Part shown: positions 47,428 through 57,748 of the stretch, in pieces | Layout: every line of letters begins with the position of its first letter | How positions within the stretch are numbered: position 1 is the stretch's first letter | Assembly: GCF_037392515.1 (NCBI RefSeq) | Contig: NC_090281.1 | Span: 55,964,753 to 56,028,752, forward strand | Direction: 5' to 3' | DNA from: Haliotis asinina | Lineage: Eukaryota > Mollusca > Gastropoda > Lepetellida > Haliotidae | DNA: 64,000 nucleotides | Program-made: the position numbers and the translations under genes | Notes under the pieces: model-generated | What the model was told of the DNA's origin: nothing | The model's input: the letters and a program-made list of their open reading frames with translations, nothing else | Database searches by the model: none

Positions 47428-47682
47428 AGTGAGTGAGTGAGTGAGTGAGTGAGTTTACTTTTACGCAGCACTCAGATATATTCTAGATATATAGCGGCAT
47501 TCTGTAAATAATCGAGTCTGGACAAGACAGTCCAGAGTCAAAACGGCATGAGCACCGATCTACGCAAGTGGGATAAGCGATGACATGTATCAACCAAGTC
47601 AGCAAGCATCCTGTTGGTCGCCTCTGAAACACGGGCTCCTGAAGATCAATTCTTACCCGGACCTTCACTGGTCTCGTGGAGT
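47428..47682 (-). mobile_element. SINE-like repeat copy (family A)
   Basis: Six GTGA units at the left, then cgcagcactcagatatattc, gtaaataatcgagtctggac, atgtatcaaccaagtcagc and cccggaccttcactggtc. Confidence 0.85.
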
Positions 47683-48779
47683 TTAGAGTGAGTATATAAA
47701 ACAATATGGTACACCGCTATTTGGCAAGCAAGCGAAGAGCATTTGAACTGGGGAGTATTTGTTCGTTGTATTTTAAAGCTGCTTAGTTTCTATAATAGTC
47801 AAGAGGGATTATTTAGAAAAATGTGATAAGACCTCGACAAATTTTATAGCCTCAAGCATACATATTTTTGTGTTTGTATTGGAGTGTGTGTTTTTCCTTT
47901 AACACTAATAACTCATGATCACATAAACAACAGCCTTTATTGACATTAATCTTTAAGTAGAGATTTACAGCTTTACAAAACTGTTCCTTGCCTTATTTGA
48001 AAGTCAGTGGTACATAGCATCATAGCATCCAGTACTTAATAATGGAATTATTTTATCTTTGTGATTAATTGGGCCAATTTCGCTGTAAGTACGTTTTTTG
48101 TGGAACCAGTATGTATTGTGTCTACAATTGCTAAATGTGTCACCTGTGGACAAAATACTCCTAGGATCTACAAAAATTAGTATATTTATACCTACAAACA
48201 TATACAATGATATATATTCCCAGCATAGCCCTTCTGGTACTATTTGCTGTCTAGAGTGTGTCATGCAAACTGTTATCTCTCACCTCCTGCAACACACCTG
48301 CCAAGACCAAAAGAATGTGATCATATTTCTGTATCTTCATTAAATACATCTACATTTATTAAATCCGTTTTATTTATGCTCAGTTCTAATCACGGCACTA
48401 TACAAATTACTTATCTGTGACGAAGAAATACATATATTTCGTCTTGTATCATGCATACAATGGAGTTGAGCACGTTATCTGATTCTATTGATTCACCTAG
48501 TTTACCATCTGTCGCTAATGTAAATCGACACGGTAGATTCCTGCTACTTGTGAGCTTAGCATCATATTTATCAGTAATCAGTAGTGTTAGTGTTATCGTG
48601 ATGGATGTACATTTGATATATTAACATCCAACGGACAGAGCGTGAAAGCAGTTTTATCGATCAAGCGTTGTTACATCGGTCTCTCTGGCTATTATGGCGG
48701 GTATATATGATGTTTTAGCCTGTTTACACTAAAGACGTAGGTTCCTTGGTGCCTATAGTAGACTTTTAAAACTATAGAA
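47683..48779. other. Gene-free region
   Basis: No supported exon, RNA gene or element. Confidence 0.4.
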
Positions 48780-48934
48780 AGTAACACATGTTGTGTTTGG
48801 GATTACACTTTCTCAAGAAAGTACAGATTCTAGTACTTTTGCTGGGTTTAGTCCCATCCGGGATTCGAACCCATACCTCTAGAACCCACACACGCCAGCA
48901 TACAGACAGCAGTCTAACCAACTCACTGACATGG
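48780..48934 (-). mobile_element. tRNA-derived SINE (family C), head-to-head copy 1
   Basis: On the minus strand the head ends in gggttcgaatcccggatggg (strong B box) followed by actaaacccagcaaaagtac, a short tail region and tgtaatcccaaacac. Its 5' end meets that of the copy at 48937. Confidence 0.8.
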
Positions 48935-48936
48935 TG

Positions 48937-49090
48937 ACTGCCGAGGTAACTGAGTTGGTTGGACGGCTGGCTGTTTGCTAGTGTGTGCCCGACTCTGGGA
49001 GTTTGGGTTCGAATCGCCGATGGGACTCAACCCAAAGCAGTGGGTCCGACTTTGTTACATTTGACCCCTATTTGTACCTTCGACCAACCT
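48937..49090 (+). mobile_element. tRNA-derived SINE (family C), head-to-head copy 2
   Basis: gaggtaactgagttggttgg (A-box region) and gggttcgaatcgccgatggg (B box), then actcaacccaaagcagtggg. Together with the copy at 48780 it forms an imperfect inverted repeat. Confidence 0.8.
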
Positions 49091-50686
49091 GTTTGGTCTG
49101 TAGATCCGTCCTTATGTTGTCAAGCCGTCAACACTTGCCTCACACGCAGTAAATGGACAATTCGTGCTTTAAATTGTTGTTCTTTTCCCCTATGATGTTG
49201 CTAAAACTGGTGCTTAACAATAAATACGAGCCCCTCACGTTGTCATGGCTACGTCCAAAACGACCATTACAGCATATGCTGCACTGTTAGAACCATCACA
49301 GCATATGTTGCACTGCTAGATGTGGAAGACTGGTTATCGACCACTACCTGAAATTTAACACTTGACAATCATTTGTTGTTTGATGATGATATCTGTAATA
49401 TGTGTTTCCTTCCCGAAGTTTTCACCTTGATTTGTACAGGGAAAGTGTTTGACAGACAGACACGTGTGTTGTAGTAGCGAGGCACATAGTTACAGCCCTT
49501 ACAGATCCAGTCTGACACGCAAACCACTGTGCTATCTACACTTGAACAAGACTGTAAGGTAAAAATTAACAGTTCAGGTGATAATTTCCAATTGACAAAC
49601 AGCCAGGCCTATATACTCAGTGAAACCTGACCCTGATGGCCGCTCACAGACGACTAAATTCAGTCTATCTTGCCTAGACAAGCGACAGTCCTCAGTCATG
49701 TAGGTAGCAGTGAATAAGAAATACGCTAATGAAGAAATACGAATCAAATTAGAATAGACCACACGTGTGAACAAAGCATTATTATTTCTACCGTATCTCA
49801 GCCACATGATTAAATCCTCAAACTCGGGTGGGTTGGTAAAGAATTGTGTGGCATATACCGTATTTTCTCTAAAAAGCACGAGACTACAAAATTTTGTTCG
49901 CTTGAAATCATAGCCGCGTATCAGACAAGATATTAACAACTATGTGTCCTGTAGTCAACGCTTCATACTTGTTGTTTTGTGCAAAATTACTGCAGTTTAA
50001 TATCCACATTACTACATCTCAAGAACATACAATACAAGTGTATGCCATTGTGTTTGTGACTTATGCGTATACTACACTATAAATGAACAACGAGGCGTCT
50101 CCTGTCACTGTGTAGCCTCCACTGCACCATTTTAAAGTTTGCTGAAAGATTACGCACAGCGCGCTTATTAGAGAAAACGTATATGGGTAAGTCACACATA
50201 TTAGGTGTGTATACACGTTCACACTTGTAGACCCTATGGTGGTATTCAAACAGTATTTCCACAAAAGCAAACTGTTCAGCCAGATGACAATACTATTTAT
50301 ACTTTGAGGTGTGAGGCCATGAATGGCCTTATGTTGAAGTAAGGACGCATGCCTTTGGAACAATAAGGCTTTTTTTTACGTGAAAAAACGGGGAGCTGAT
50401 AACTGCGTTTAAAAGACAATCAGACGCCATTGAGCAAGGAAAGTGTTTGAGATAGAGAAAATGGATCGATGTTGATGAAATAAACTGTGTATTTTATTGC
50501 CATTTAAGAAGACGAGTCCTTGAGGCAAATGTGAAAATGGCCGATGTGAAGCGCGAAATTGACAGTGCAGTAAAAGTTAGACTAACAACTGTTCTCAGTA
50601 ATGAACATGTTTTATAAAAAAAAAAGCTGTAAAAATTAGTAAGAAAACTAAAATATCAGTAGACAGCACTTTACTGGTCCCCGAAT
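49091..50686. other. Gene-free region
   Basis: A 121-codon frame at 49574-49939 (minus) has no motif I recognise and no splice context; not called. Confidence 0.4.
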
Positions 50687-50788
50687 GTTAGGTTTAGGGT
50701 TAGGTTTAGGGTTAGGGTTAGGGTTAGTATTAGGGTTAGAATTAGAGTTAGGATTAGATTAGATTAGAGTAGGGTTGGGTTAGGGTTA
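50687..50788. repeat. Interstitial telomere-type repeat (TTAGGG)n, degenerate
   Basis: About 100 bp of TTAGGG, TTTAGGG and diverging TTAGAG/GATTAGATTAG units. TTAGGG is the telomere repeat of molluscs. Unique sequence on both sides shows that this is an internal tract, not a chromosome end. Confidence 0.9.
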
Positions 50789-51186
50789 AATGGCGAAGGC
50801 ACCCGTAAAATGTCGTAAAATGAAAAGGAGCCTTGAGACTTTCTTCATTTTCCTGAAGCTGTGGAAATCTAGACTTAACACTTTTTCCCAAGACTTGCGT
50901 CGGCTTTCCTGGATATATTTGCTTCAGCTTATGTATGACACACCAAGTCTCTGTGTACATGTATTATTATACGAATCAGGAACATGTAAGTTTAACTGGC
51001 ATGTTGGAAGGCAAAACATTGTTGCATGATCTCTTAACCTTTTGCAGGGTTTAGTTACCGGATTAACACCACTATCATATGACAAATAACGTTGATGACT
51101 GCTTTCAGTCTGGTCGACGTGTAAATGAAGTGATGAGACTGTTTATTGAAATCCATGAAGACTCAGGTCAGAACTGACCTTTAGTA

Positions 51187-51396
51187 ACCCGTGCTTGTGG
51201 TGAGACGCGACTAACGGGATCGGGTGGTCAGGTTCGCTGACAATTTTGATACACGGCACACACGTCATCGTATCCAGTTTGAGTAGATCGATGCTCATGA
51301 TCAATGGATTGTGTGGTCCAGAGTCGATTATTTACAGACCGCCGCCATATAGCTGGAATATTGCTGAGTTTGGCGTAAAACTAAACTCACTCATGT
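51187..51396 (+). mobile_element. SINE-like repeat copy (family A), internally deleted
   Basis: acgcgactaacgggatcggg to ctggaatattgctgagtttg and a short ACTCACTCA tail. Confidence 0.8.
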
Positions 51397-53811
51397 TTTT
51401 AGAATGCAAAGCATAAACATCGTACACGATCACTGTCTCTTTGCAATCGGAAGCTGATGTTTAAAATTTTAGCTAAGTAGTCTGGAGAATAAAGCTATCC
51501 GTCACCCATACATCCCAGGACCGGGTTCGATTCCCTATACGGATATTTTATTTGATATGCTGTGCTTGGCCAAAAGTGATTCATCATCAGTGAATTTCCA
51601 ATAGACTTGAATGCTAATTAACCCTTGCAAGAATAATTTTCTAAACTTTCGTTTCGGTCGAATTGCTTTCAATATTTATCTATCAGATGGGAAATCCATT
51701 CACTTTTGAGCTGATTATTACGAAAACTGCAACTACATGCAGTAAACATACCGATCTCGTTTTCCATGGGTGACTACCGGGTAGACTGAAATTGAGTTGT
51801 ACCTGGTTGTGGTGCTTAATCAGGTGTCAGGTAACTAATCAACTGAAAGATGAAAGAAAATTATGAACACATGGCTGAAGATGATTTCCAATGTGCTTGC
51901 AAAATATCAAATATACTGGCTTCTCCTCAACATAAGAAAATTATTCTTGCAACATTTAATTAACAGGTAAGTCTATGGAAATTTTACTCACGTTTGGCCG
52001 GGCACTGTTCACTACTTAACTCAAAGCGGCGTAAAATTCTCAGGTAGTCGTCAATGGCCAATGAAGCGTGTGTAAAATATACTCACGACGTCTTGTGTGT
52101 GATGGTTTAGCGTTGTAATGGAGTCCAACATGGTCCCATTAGTTCAACGTTAGCACGGCCGAAGATTCCAGTGCTTCAAATGCACCCTCACCCCCATCCA
52201 ATCCCTCTCCCAACGATGTATGAGTATATAAACTGATAAACGTTTGCTGAATGTTTCAAAAGTATAGTTATTTAATATTTGAAATAAAAACGAATGAATG
52301 TTTGAAAATTGAAGGAATGAATTTTGGAAACTTAATAATTGTTTGAATAAAATCCTCAAAAGGTAAGGTCAGACTATTTCACATTCACCCCAACCGAAGA
52401 AACATTTCTTGATTGATATGTCTTACTTTAGTGATTATCAAATATACATATGTCCCCCTGCAGCAGTATATTCGGCATAATATCTCGACAATCGTCAGCA
52501 GACCAAGAGGTGTAACCCCTGCTGGGATATCATGTGAGTTTGATAACCACTTTGGCGTAAGGGAGGTAACTCTGATCTTAGCTTCTTGCTCCGGGTCAGG
52601 CTTGCGCCATTTTCAAATGCAATTAGAGCTTGTTGTGACATGCTTTTGAGAAAAATTGCATGGCTAAATATACCGGAGCACATTGAAAACAACAACACCC
52701 TTTGACTTCATCTCTGTTCGCAGAGGTACTGTATTATTAGTAGATTAGAAGAACAATGACATTTGATTTTCAAAATAATGTTTTGAATTGGAGCGTCAAT
52801 TTCTGTCAAAATGTCAAACATGGATGAGTCTTGACAGACAACAATACCTAGATCGATAGGTCACGTTGTCATGGGTATCATGTGCTTGAATTTCTAACCT
52901 TTACACATTAAAGTTATTAAAGTAATGTTGACGGACCTTAGTTGACTTTATTTATGAAAAGACAGCTCGTGTTCAATGTTTAGTGCACTAGTGCTAATGT
53001 TTGTTGAACGATCAGCTGATGAGACAATTGTTCGGAGATCAAGCGAAAATTTGTCAACTCTCTTGGTGAATCTAATGGATCTTAGATGTTCAGTTTGTTA
53101 AGACAGCAAAAAGTTAACATAATCTTCCAAATATACAGAAGATTCAGGGATTTCTTTGAAATTTGTGTAGTGTTGATAAGACCTTAGCCAGTAACGACAA
53201 GCTCTCGTTGTGCACTTTTGCATTTTAATATGCATGAAAAAAAGGCCATTCAGTGGTTGGACAAAATTGTTTGTAAACATACTAATGTAAATCAAACCTT
53301 GTTTGTCTTGTATAGCATTAGAATATCTATGGTCATCATATCTACCTAAAAAACATTTTACGTTTGAAGAGGAACATAATTTTTTAAATAATTCGTATGT
53401 CTTCAAATCTGATGTAGGATAGTACTTTCCTGGCATTCAGATTGCAAAACCTGGACTTGTAGGGCTCCAGTCAGAATGTGTGAGCTGCATGTTATATGCT
53501 TATAAACTGCAGCATTGATCTCACTGAGCTAGCACTACAAAACCAGCACTAGTCTATTACAAGAATATCTTCCATAAGTGGCATATGGAAGCTGGTATGA
53601 TGAGCAATCACACACAAACATTCTTGCATGTTGCCAGAATACCACAAATGACACTTCTTGCCAACTCTAGCCACCAATCTGAAGTGAAAGTCTGACAATA
53701 CTTGTTCATTAGTCATGTAAGTCAAGTCAGAAATAGTCATAAAATGACATGATTGACAGACATTTCTGAAGTGAACATCTGACAGTGTTTGTTCATTTGT
53801 CACACAAGTCA
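51397..53811. other. Gene-free region upstream of the CEP135-like gene
   Basis: A family C or B head fragment lies at 51495-51580 (gaccgggttcgattccctat). A minus-strand 112-codon frame at 53098-53436 resembles no family I can name. A direct duplication of ~50 bp (tgttcatt-gtca-acaagtcag) is at about 53680-53730 and 53765-53815. Non-coding first exon(s) of the CEP135-like gene may lie here but cannot be located. Confidence 0.4.
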
Positions 53812-53920
53812 GGGCCTAGATTTTCGAAACTGTCTAAGCGCTAAGATAGTCGTAAGTGCCATACAATAACATTAACTTATGACTGCCTTAGTGCTAAGAG
53901 AGGTTAGAAAATCTATGCCC
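53812..53920. mobile_element. Palindromic MITE
   Basis: Inverted ends GGGCCTAGATTTTC and GGGCATAGATTTTC, with the pairing continuing inward through cttagcgctaag / cttagcactaag and gtcgtaagt / gtcataagt. The flanks aagtca and aggtca agree at 5 of 6 positions. No coding content. Confidence 0.75.
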
Positions 53921-54067
53921 AGGTCAGTAGCAGTCATAATCATGATAACGTTTTGGCACAGACATTCTCACCAAAGTTGCATTTTATATTATTGTTATGG
54001 TTTGTTCATGTTCTGTCAAAGGCAGATTTGGATTTGTGACTGATCATGTTTCTCTTTTCCATGTCAG

Positions 54068-57000
54068 GCAGGAGGGCACAACAATGGCTGCCACTGCATC
54101 TGCTCAAGCGCAGCAGAAATTTACAAATCTTCGACGTCGCCTGGATCAGTTAGGATACCGACAAACCCTTGGAATTGAATCTCTCCCACTTGTGGAGAAA
54201 CTGTTTGCAGATCTTATTCACACAACAGAAAGTTTAAAGAATGCAAAATTGGAGCTTGGTAAACGTCAGAATGAGACGAAAGAGGCTGATGGTGCCGTGG
54301 AACCTTACAAGCTGGACAATGCCAAGCTTGTGCGGGAGAACAATGAGATTCATCTGCAGCTCGTTAAACAGAAGGAAGACATGGACACTGCTGTCAGAGG
54401 TAGGCAGACACTATAGACTGATATGGTACATGATACAGGAGAGATATGGTACTTGATACAAATGTGTAGCCATATGATACACAGGGATTGTGATATGCAG
54501 AAGTCTAGATAAGCTGCGTATCTGCGTAAAATACACTTTGAAAATTCCAGAATAAGCATTATAATATCCTAGAATATATCTGTATCCTCCGAAACATGCA
54601 AAGGAAATTACAGAAACGCTTTGGTTAGTTGTTGACTTGCATACCCACACTTACCATTGAAAAACGAATACGTAAGAGAAATTAACTGTCAGATCTTACA
54701 AGTAGATTATTGAACGGATTTCTCTATGGAACTATACTTTATGAAATACTGAAAGAAACATTCATACAAACACACCTAGTAATGCTTGTAGTGAGTGAGT
54801 TAGTTTAGTTTTGCGCCATAGTCAGCAATATTACACTATATGGTGGTGGTCTGTAAATAATCAAATCTGGATCAGACAATCCAGTGATCAACAGCATGAG
54901 CATCGATCTGTGCAAATGGGAACTGATGATATGTCAAACAAGTCAGTGAGTCTGACCACCCGACCCCGGATCTTCACAGGTCATTTATGTTTGTATCATT
55001 CATATTAATTTGTTCTTCTGAAAATATCACCCATTGAAATCGCCATTCTTATAAAGACTTCACTTTTTTGTATTGACCGTATAAACGACTGAAATACAAA
55101 CAATTGGTTATATTTTAAACTTTAAAAAAAAATTACTGACATAGGATATACCCACATTTTAAGAAAAGCATGGTTATTAGAAAATTTGAGTACCCACTGA
55201 AGATCAGTACTATCCACAGACTACCCACTATCACAGACACCATGGATAGCATAATCAAATTGCAAAAAAAAACTTATCTAGAGCTCTGGATATGGTATGT
55301 GATAGTACACTGATACACATGGGTTGTGATATGGTACATGCTATTTAAGTATAGCAGTATGTAGCATGATACACAGATGTTGTGACATGGTACTTGATGT
55401 ACAAGTGTAGCAGTATGGTACATGATACACAGAGGTGGCGATATGTTACATGATACACAGAGGTTGTGATATGGTACATGATATACAGAGGTTGCAATTT
55501 GTTACATGATACACAGAGGTAGCTATATTTTGCATGATATACAGGGGGTGCAATATGTTCCATGATATACAGATGTTGCAGTGGCACATGATACAGAGTG
55601 GTTGTGATAGGATACATTATACACAAGTGTAGTAATATGGTACATGATACACAGGGGTTGCGATATGGTACATGATATACAGGTGATGCAATGGCACATG
55701 ATACAGAGTGGTTGTGATAGGATACATTATACACAAGTGTAGTAATATGGTACATGATACACAGGGGTTGCGATATGGTACATGATATACAGGGGTTGCG
55801 ATATGGTACATGATATACAGGGGTTGCGATATGGTACATGATATACAGGGGTTGCGATATGGTACATGATATACAGGGGTTGCGATATGGTACATGATAT
55901 ACAAGGTTCATAATGTGTTTAGTTGTACATTTTTAAATGAATGTAGATTCCTGCTACAAGTGTCATTTTTCACTTTCTCAGCTTGCTTATAAAAGTAGTA
56001 TTGACGACTGTAGGGTTTTCATTACGCCATATTACTATTATAAGATGATAGTGTGAAATAGGAGGGAATTAAGAGGCTAGCTGTACCATGTTGGTGTTGG
56101 AATGAGAGACTGACTGCCATTGATCCCCAATTCTCTCCATCTTCAGTGTTTGTGTTAACCCAGAAACCTATGTGTTTTTTCATACATCCCCCTCCAAATA
56201 AATGAAAGCACTCAAAAATGATATTTTGCAGATGGTTTCAGTGCATAGATTTTGATGTGATTAATTTTAAAAAGTACATTAAAGTAAAACAGCAATATAG
56301 TTAGAAACAAATTTTGAAATGATTCCAGATAGTAATAAAAATTTAATGTGCAAAAAATTTGGACTACATGTTTATTATTCCATATCTGGACGCACACTTA
56401 CAAAACTGAAAATGAACACTGATCATTTACTCAACTTACTAAGACTGAAATGGCTGCCTTTATTCCTTCCAAATGTCAGAATACATGGTTTTGCAGTTAG
56501 GCTCTCTGATATTAGAGCTGAAGGCTAGGTGTTAAAGCATCATTTTCTAAAGTCAGAGCTGAAAAGCTTGTGTTTTACAGAAGACTTTCTGTTGTCAGAG
56601 CTGAAGGCCTCACTGCGTAAGCTGGAGCATGAGAACGCAGATTTGAAGTTCCTCAACAACCAGTATGTGCACAAGGTCCGGCAGCTGGAGAAAGAGGCTC
56701 GTGAGAAGGCAGATCGCATCCTCAGTCTGCAAGAGAAAAATTTCCATGCTGTTGTACAAACTCCAGGTAGGTTACCTCCCAAGTTGTTGTGCAAACTCCA
56801 GGTACCTCTCTACAACTTCCACACTGTTGTACAAACTCCATGTAACATCGTTGAGAGGAATGTAAATATGAAGGAAAACCAAGTTCAGTGAATAGCTTTA
56901 AACAAGTTGAGTGTCCATAGAACTTGGTTTCCCCCTCTTTAAACTTCAGTCATTTTTAACAAAACTGTTGTTAAATTTCTAGTTCAGTTTCTCTCGGAAA

Positions 57001-57748
57001 AATGGGGTAATATTTGGACAGTTGGGAACCTGAAATATTCCTTCCCTTTGAGAGATATCCTCCCTGGTCATGTGCACAGAGAGTGCAGAAATAGTGTAGA
57101 GTCCTACCACATACTGAGCATTGTACAATATTCCTTTTGGATGTTTGTCAGTTGAATAGGTCTTGCCATAAGAGGAGACTATGCTTGTCATAAGGGGAGA
57201 CTAATGGGATCGGGCATTGACATTGTAGTACATATAATGTACTGCAAGTGTATTTACGATTGGCCAACCTGCATTTTCATATGTTAGATTTATATCTTAA
57301 AGTTATGTTTCACTTAATCATTGCATAAGGAATATATGAGCTTCAAAGATGATTCTCAGTGTCAGTAAGTGTGAAACAACAGTGTAGCATCTGGTCGGTC
57401 GGCAATTGATTTGATACTCGAAATATCAAAGGTATATCTTACTGCTTGTTAATAGTAAAATGTACAGCCCAAATACTTTGAGCTTTTAACTCTATATGTT
57501 CAACTTCAACTGAATTTGTAGGTGGTAGAAAGAAGACAATTCCATTCCGCCGACAGCGAATGGAGATTGATCTGACTGTCCCATCAGCAGAGCATTCAGG
57601 GTTCAATGTGCCTCCTCCGGACGACCCTTATGTGGCTGACCTGCTCCAGGTCGCTGATACCCGCATCGCCAACCTGGAGGAGGAGGTGCGCACACTGCAG
57701 GATGAGAAGGATGTTATGGACAGGAAGATCAAGACTTTCAGGCAACAG
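54068..57748 (+). CDS. CEP135: Centrosomal protein CEP135-like, N-terminal three coding exons (gene continues beyond window)
   Basis: CEP135 is a coiled-coil protein of the centriole cartwheel and wall needed for centriole assembly; its N-terminal part binds microtubules. Coding exons seen are 54084-54399 (start ATG at 54084), 56599-56766 and 57522-57748, in phase, giving 237 residues. The N-terminus RRLDQLGYRQTLGIESLPLV, then LPLVEKLFADLIHTTESL, is diagnostic. KFLNNQY, LQEKNFHAVVQTPGG, FRRQRMEID and DDPYVADLLQVAD match further along in the same order. An acceptor (ccatgtcag) at 54065-54067, 16 bp before the ATG, implies an upstream non-coding exon. The full protein is about 1,100 aa in other animals, so roughly the last four fifths lie to the right of the window; the third intron exceeds 6.2 kb. 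Confidence 0.93.
54084..54399 (+). CDS. CEP135: CEP135-like coding exon 1
   Basis: Encodes residues 1-105 and the first base of codon 106. The ATG context is ACAATGG (A at -3 and G at +4), favourable for initiation; an upstream in-frame ATG at 53997 lies before the splice acceptor and is rejected. Donor GTCAGAG/gtaggc, phase 1. Confidence 0.93.
54790..54985 (-). mobile_element. SINE-like repeat copy (family A)
   Basis: GTGAGTGAGTTAGT tail, then tagtcagcaatattacacta, aatccagtgatcaacagcat, gagcatcgatctgtgcaaat and a cggatcttcacaggtcat end. Confidence 0.8.
55321..55905. repeat. 28-bp minisatellite in CEP135-like intron 1
   Basis: About 20 units of gatatggtacatgatataca plus ggggttgc; the period of 28 bp is measured between 55772 and 55800. 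The 3' half is nearly perfect and the 5' half degenerate, and a ~110-bp block (55572-55655 and 55680-55760) is duplicated. A few single units begin at about 54420. Minus-strand frames with repeated YHVPYRNPCIS are repeat artefacts. Confidence 0.92.
56599..56766 (+). CDS. CEP135: CEP135-like coding exon 2
   Basis: Encodes residues 106-161 plus one base. ELKASLRKLEHENADLKFLN, then LEKEAREKADRIL is heptad-like coiled coil. Acceptor tgttgtcag/AGCTG, chosen because it aligns without a gap to other animal CEP135. A second in-frame acceptor at 56580 (ttttacag) would add six residues (DFLLS-like) and could be used alternatively. Confidence 0.92.
56767..57521. other. CEP135-like intron 2
   Basis: Directly after the donor, the exon-end sequence tgttgtacaaactcca and variants recur at about 56783-56800 and 56824-56840, each followed by ggtacc- or tgtaac-type sequence: a small tandem duplication of the exon 2 donor region. 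A family A-like fragment is near 57165-57215. Confidence 0.7.
57522..57748 (+). CDS. CEP135: CEP135-like coding exon 3
   Basis: Encodes residues 162-237. GGRKKTIPFRRQRMEID is the basic patch; PPPDDPYVADLLQVADTRIA, then NLEEEVRTLQDEKDVMDRKI begins the next coiled coil. Acceptor tttgtag/GTGG, donor CAACAG/gtagga, phase 0. Confidence 0.94.

Larger units (their letters stand above)
54400..56598. other. CEP135-like intron 1
   Basis: Contains a SINE and a 28-bp minisatellite (separate entries). Just before exon 2 the phrase agagctgaa occurs three times (near 56514, 56552 and 56597), suggesting small local duplications of the exon start. Confidence 0.7.

Noticed and set aside
48937..49010. Candidate tRNA gene with A and B boxes
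   Set aside because: No cloverleaf with a paired acceptor stem, and the same unit recurs at 48780, 61955 and 62190 with a common downstream body, so it is a SINE head.
49574..49939. 121-codon minus-strand frame
   Set aside because: No motif, no related copy, no splice support.
53098..53436. 112-codon minus-strand frame ending near a poly-stop region
   Set aside because: Faintly like a fragment of a retroelement C-terminus (ACRYWLR), but too short and unsupported to name.
53997..54083. N-terminal extension of the CEP135-like protein starting at 53997
   Set aside because: A splice acceptor at 54067 interrupts it, and the known family N-terminus aligns from the ATG at 54084.
55345..55911. 188-codon frame with repeated YHVPYRNP units
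   Set aside because: It is the 28-bp minisatellite read on the minus strand; 28 is not a multiple of three, and the frame survives because the unit lacks stops in all three phases.
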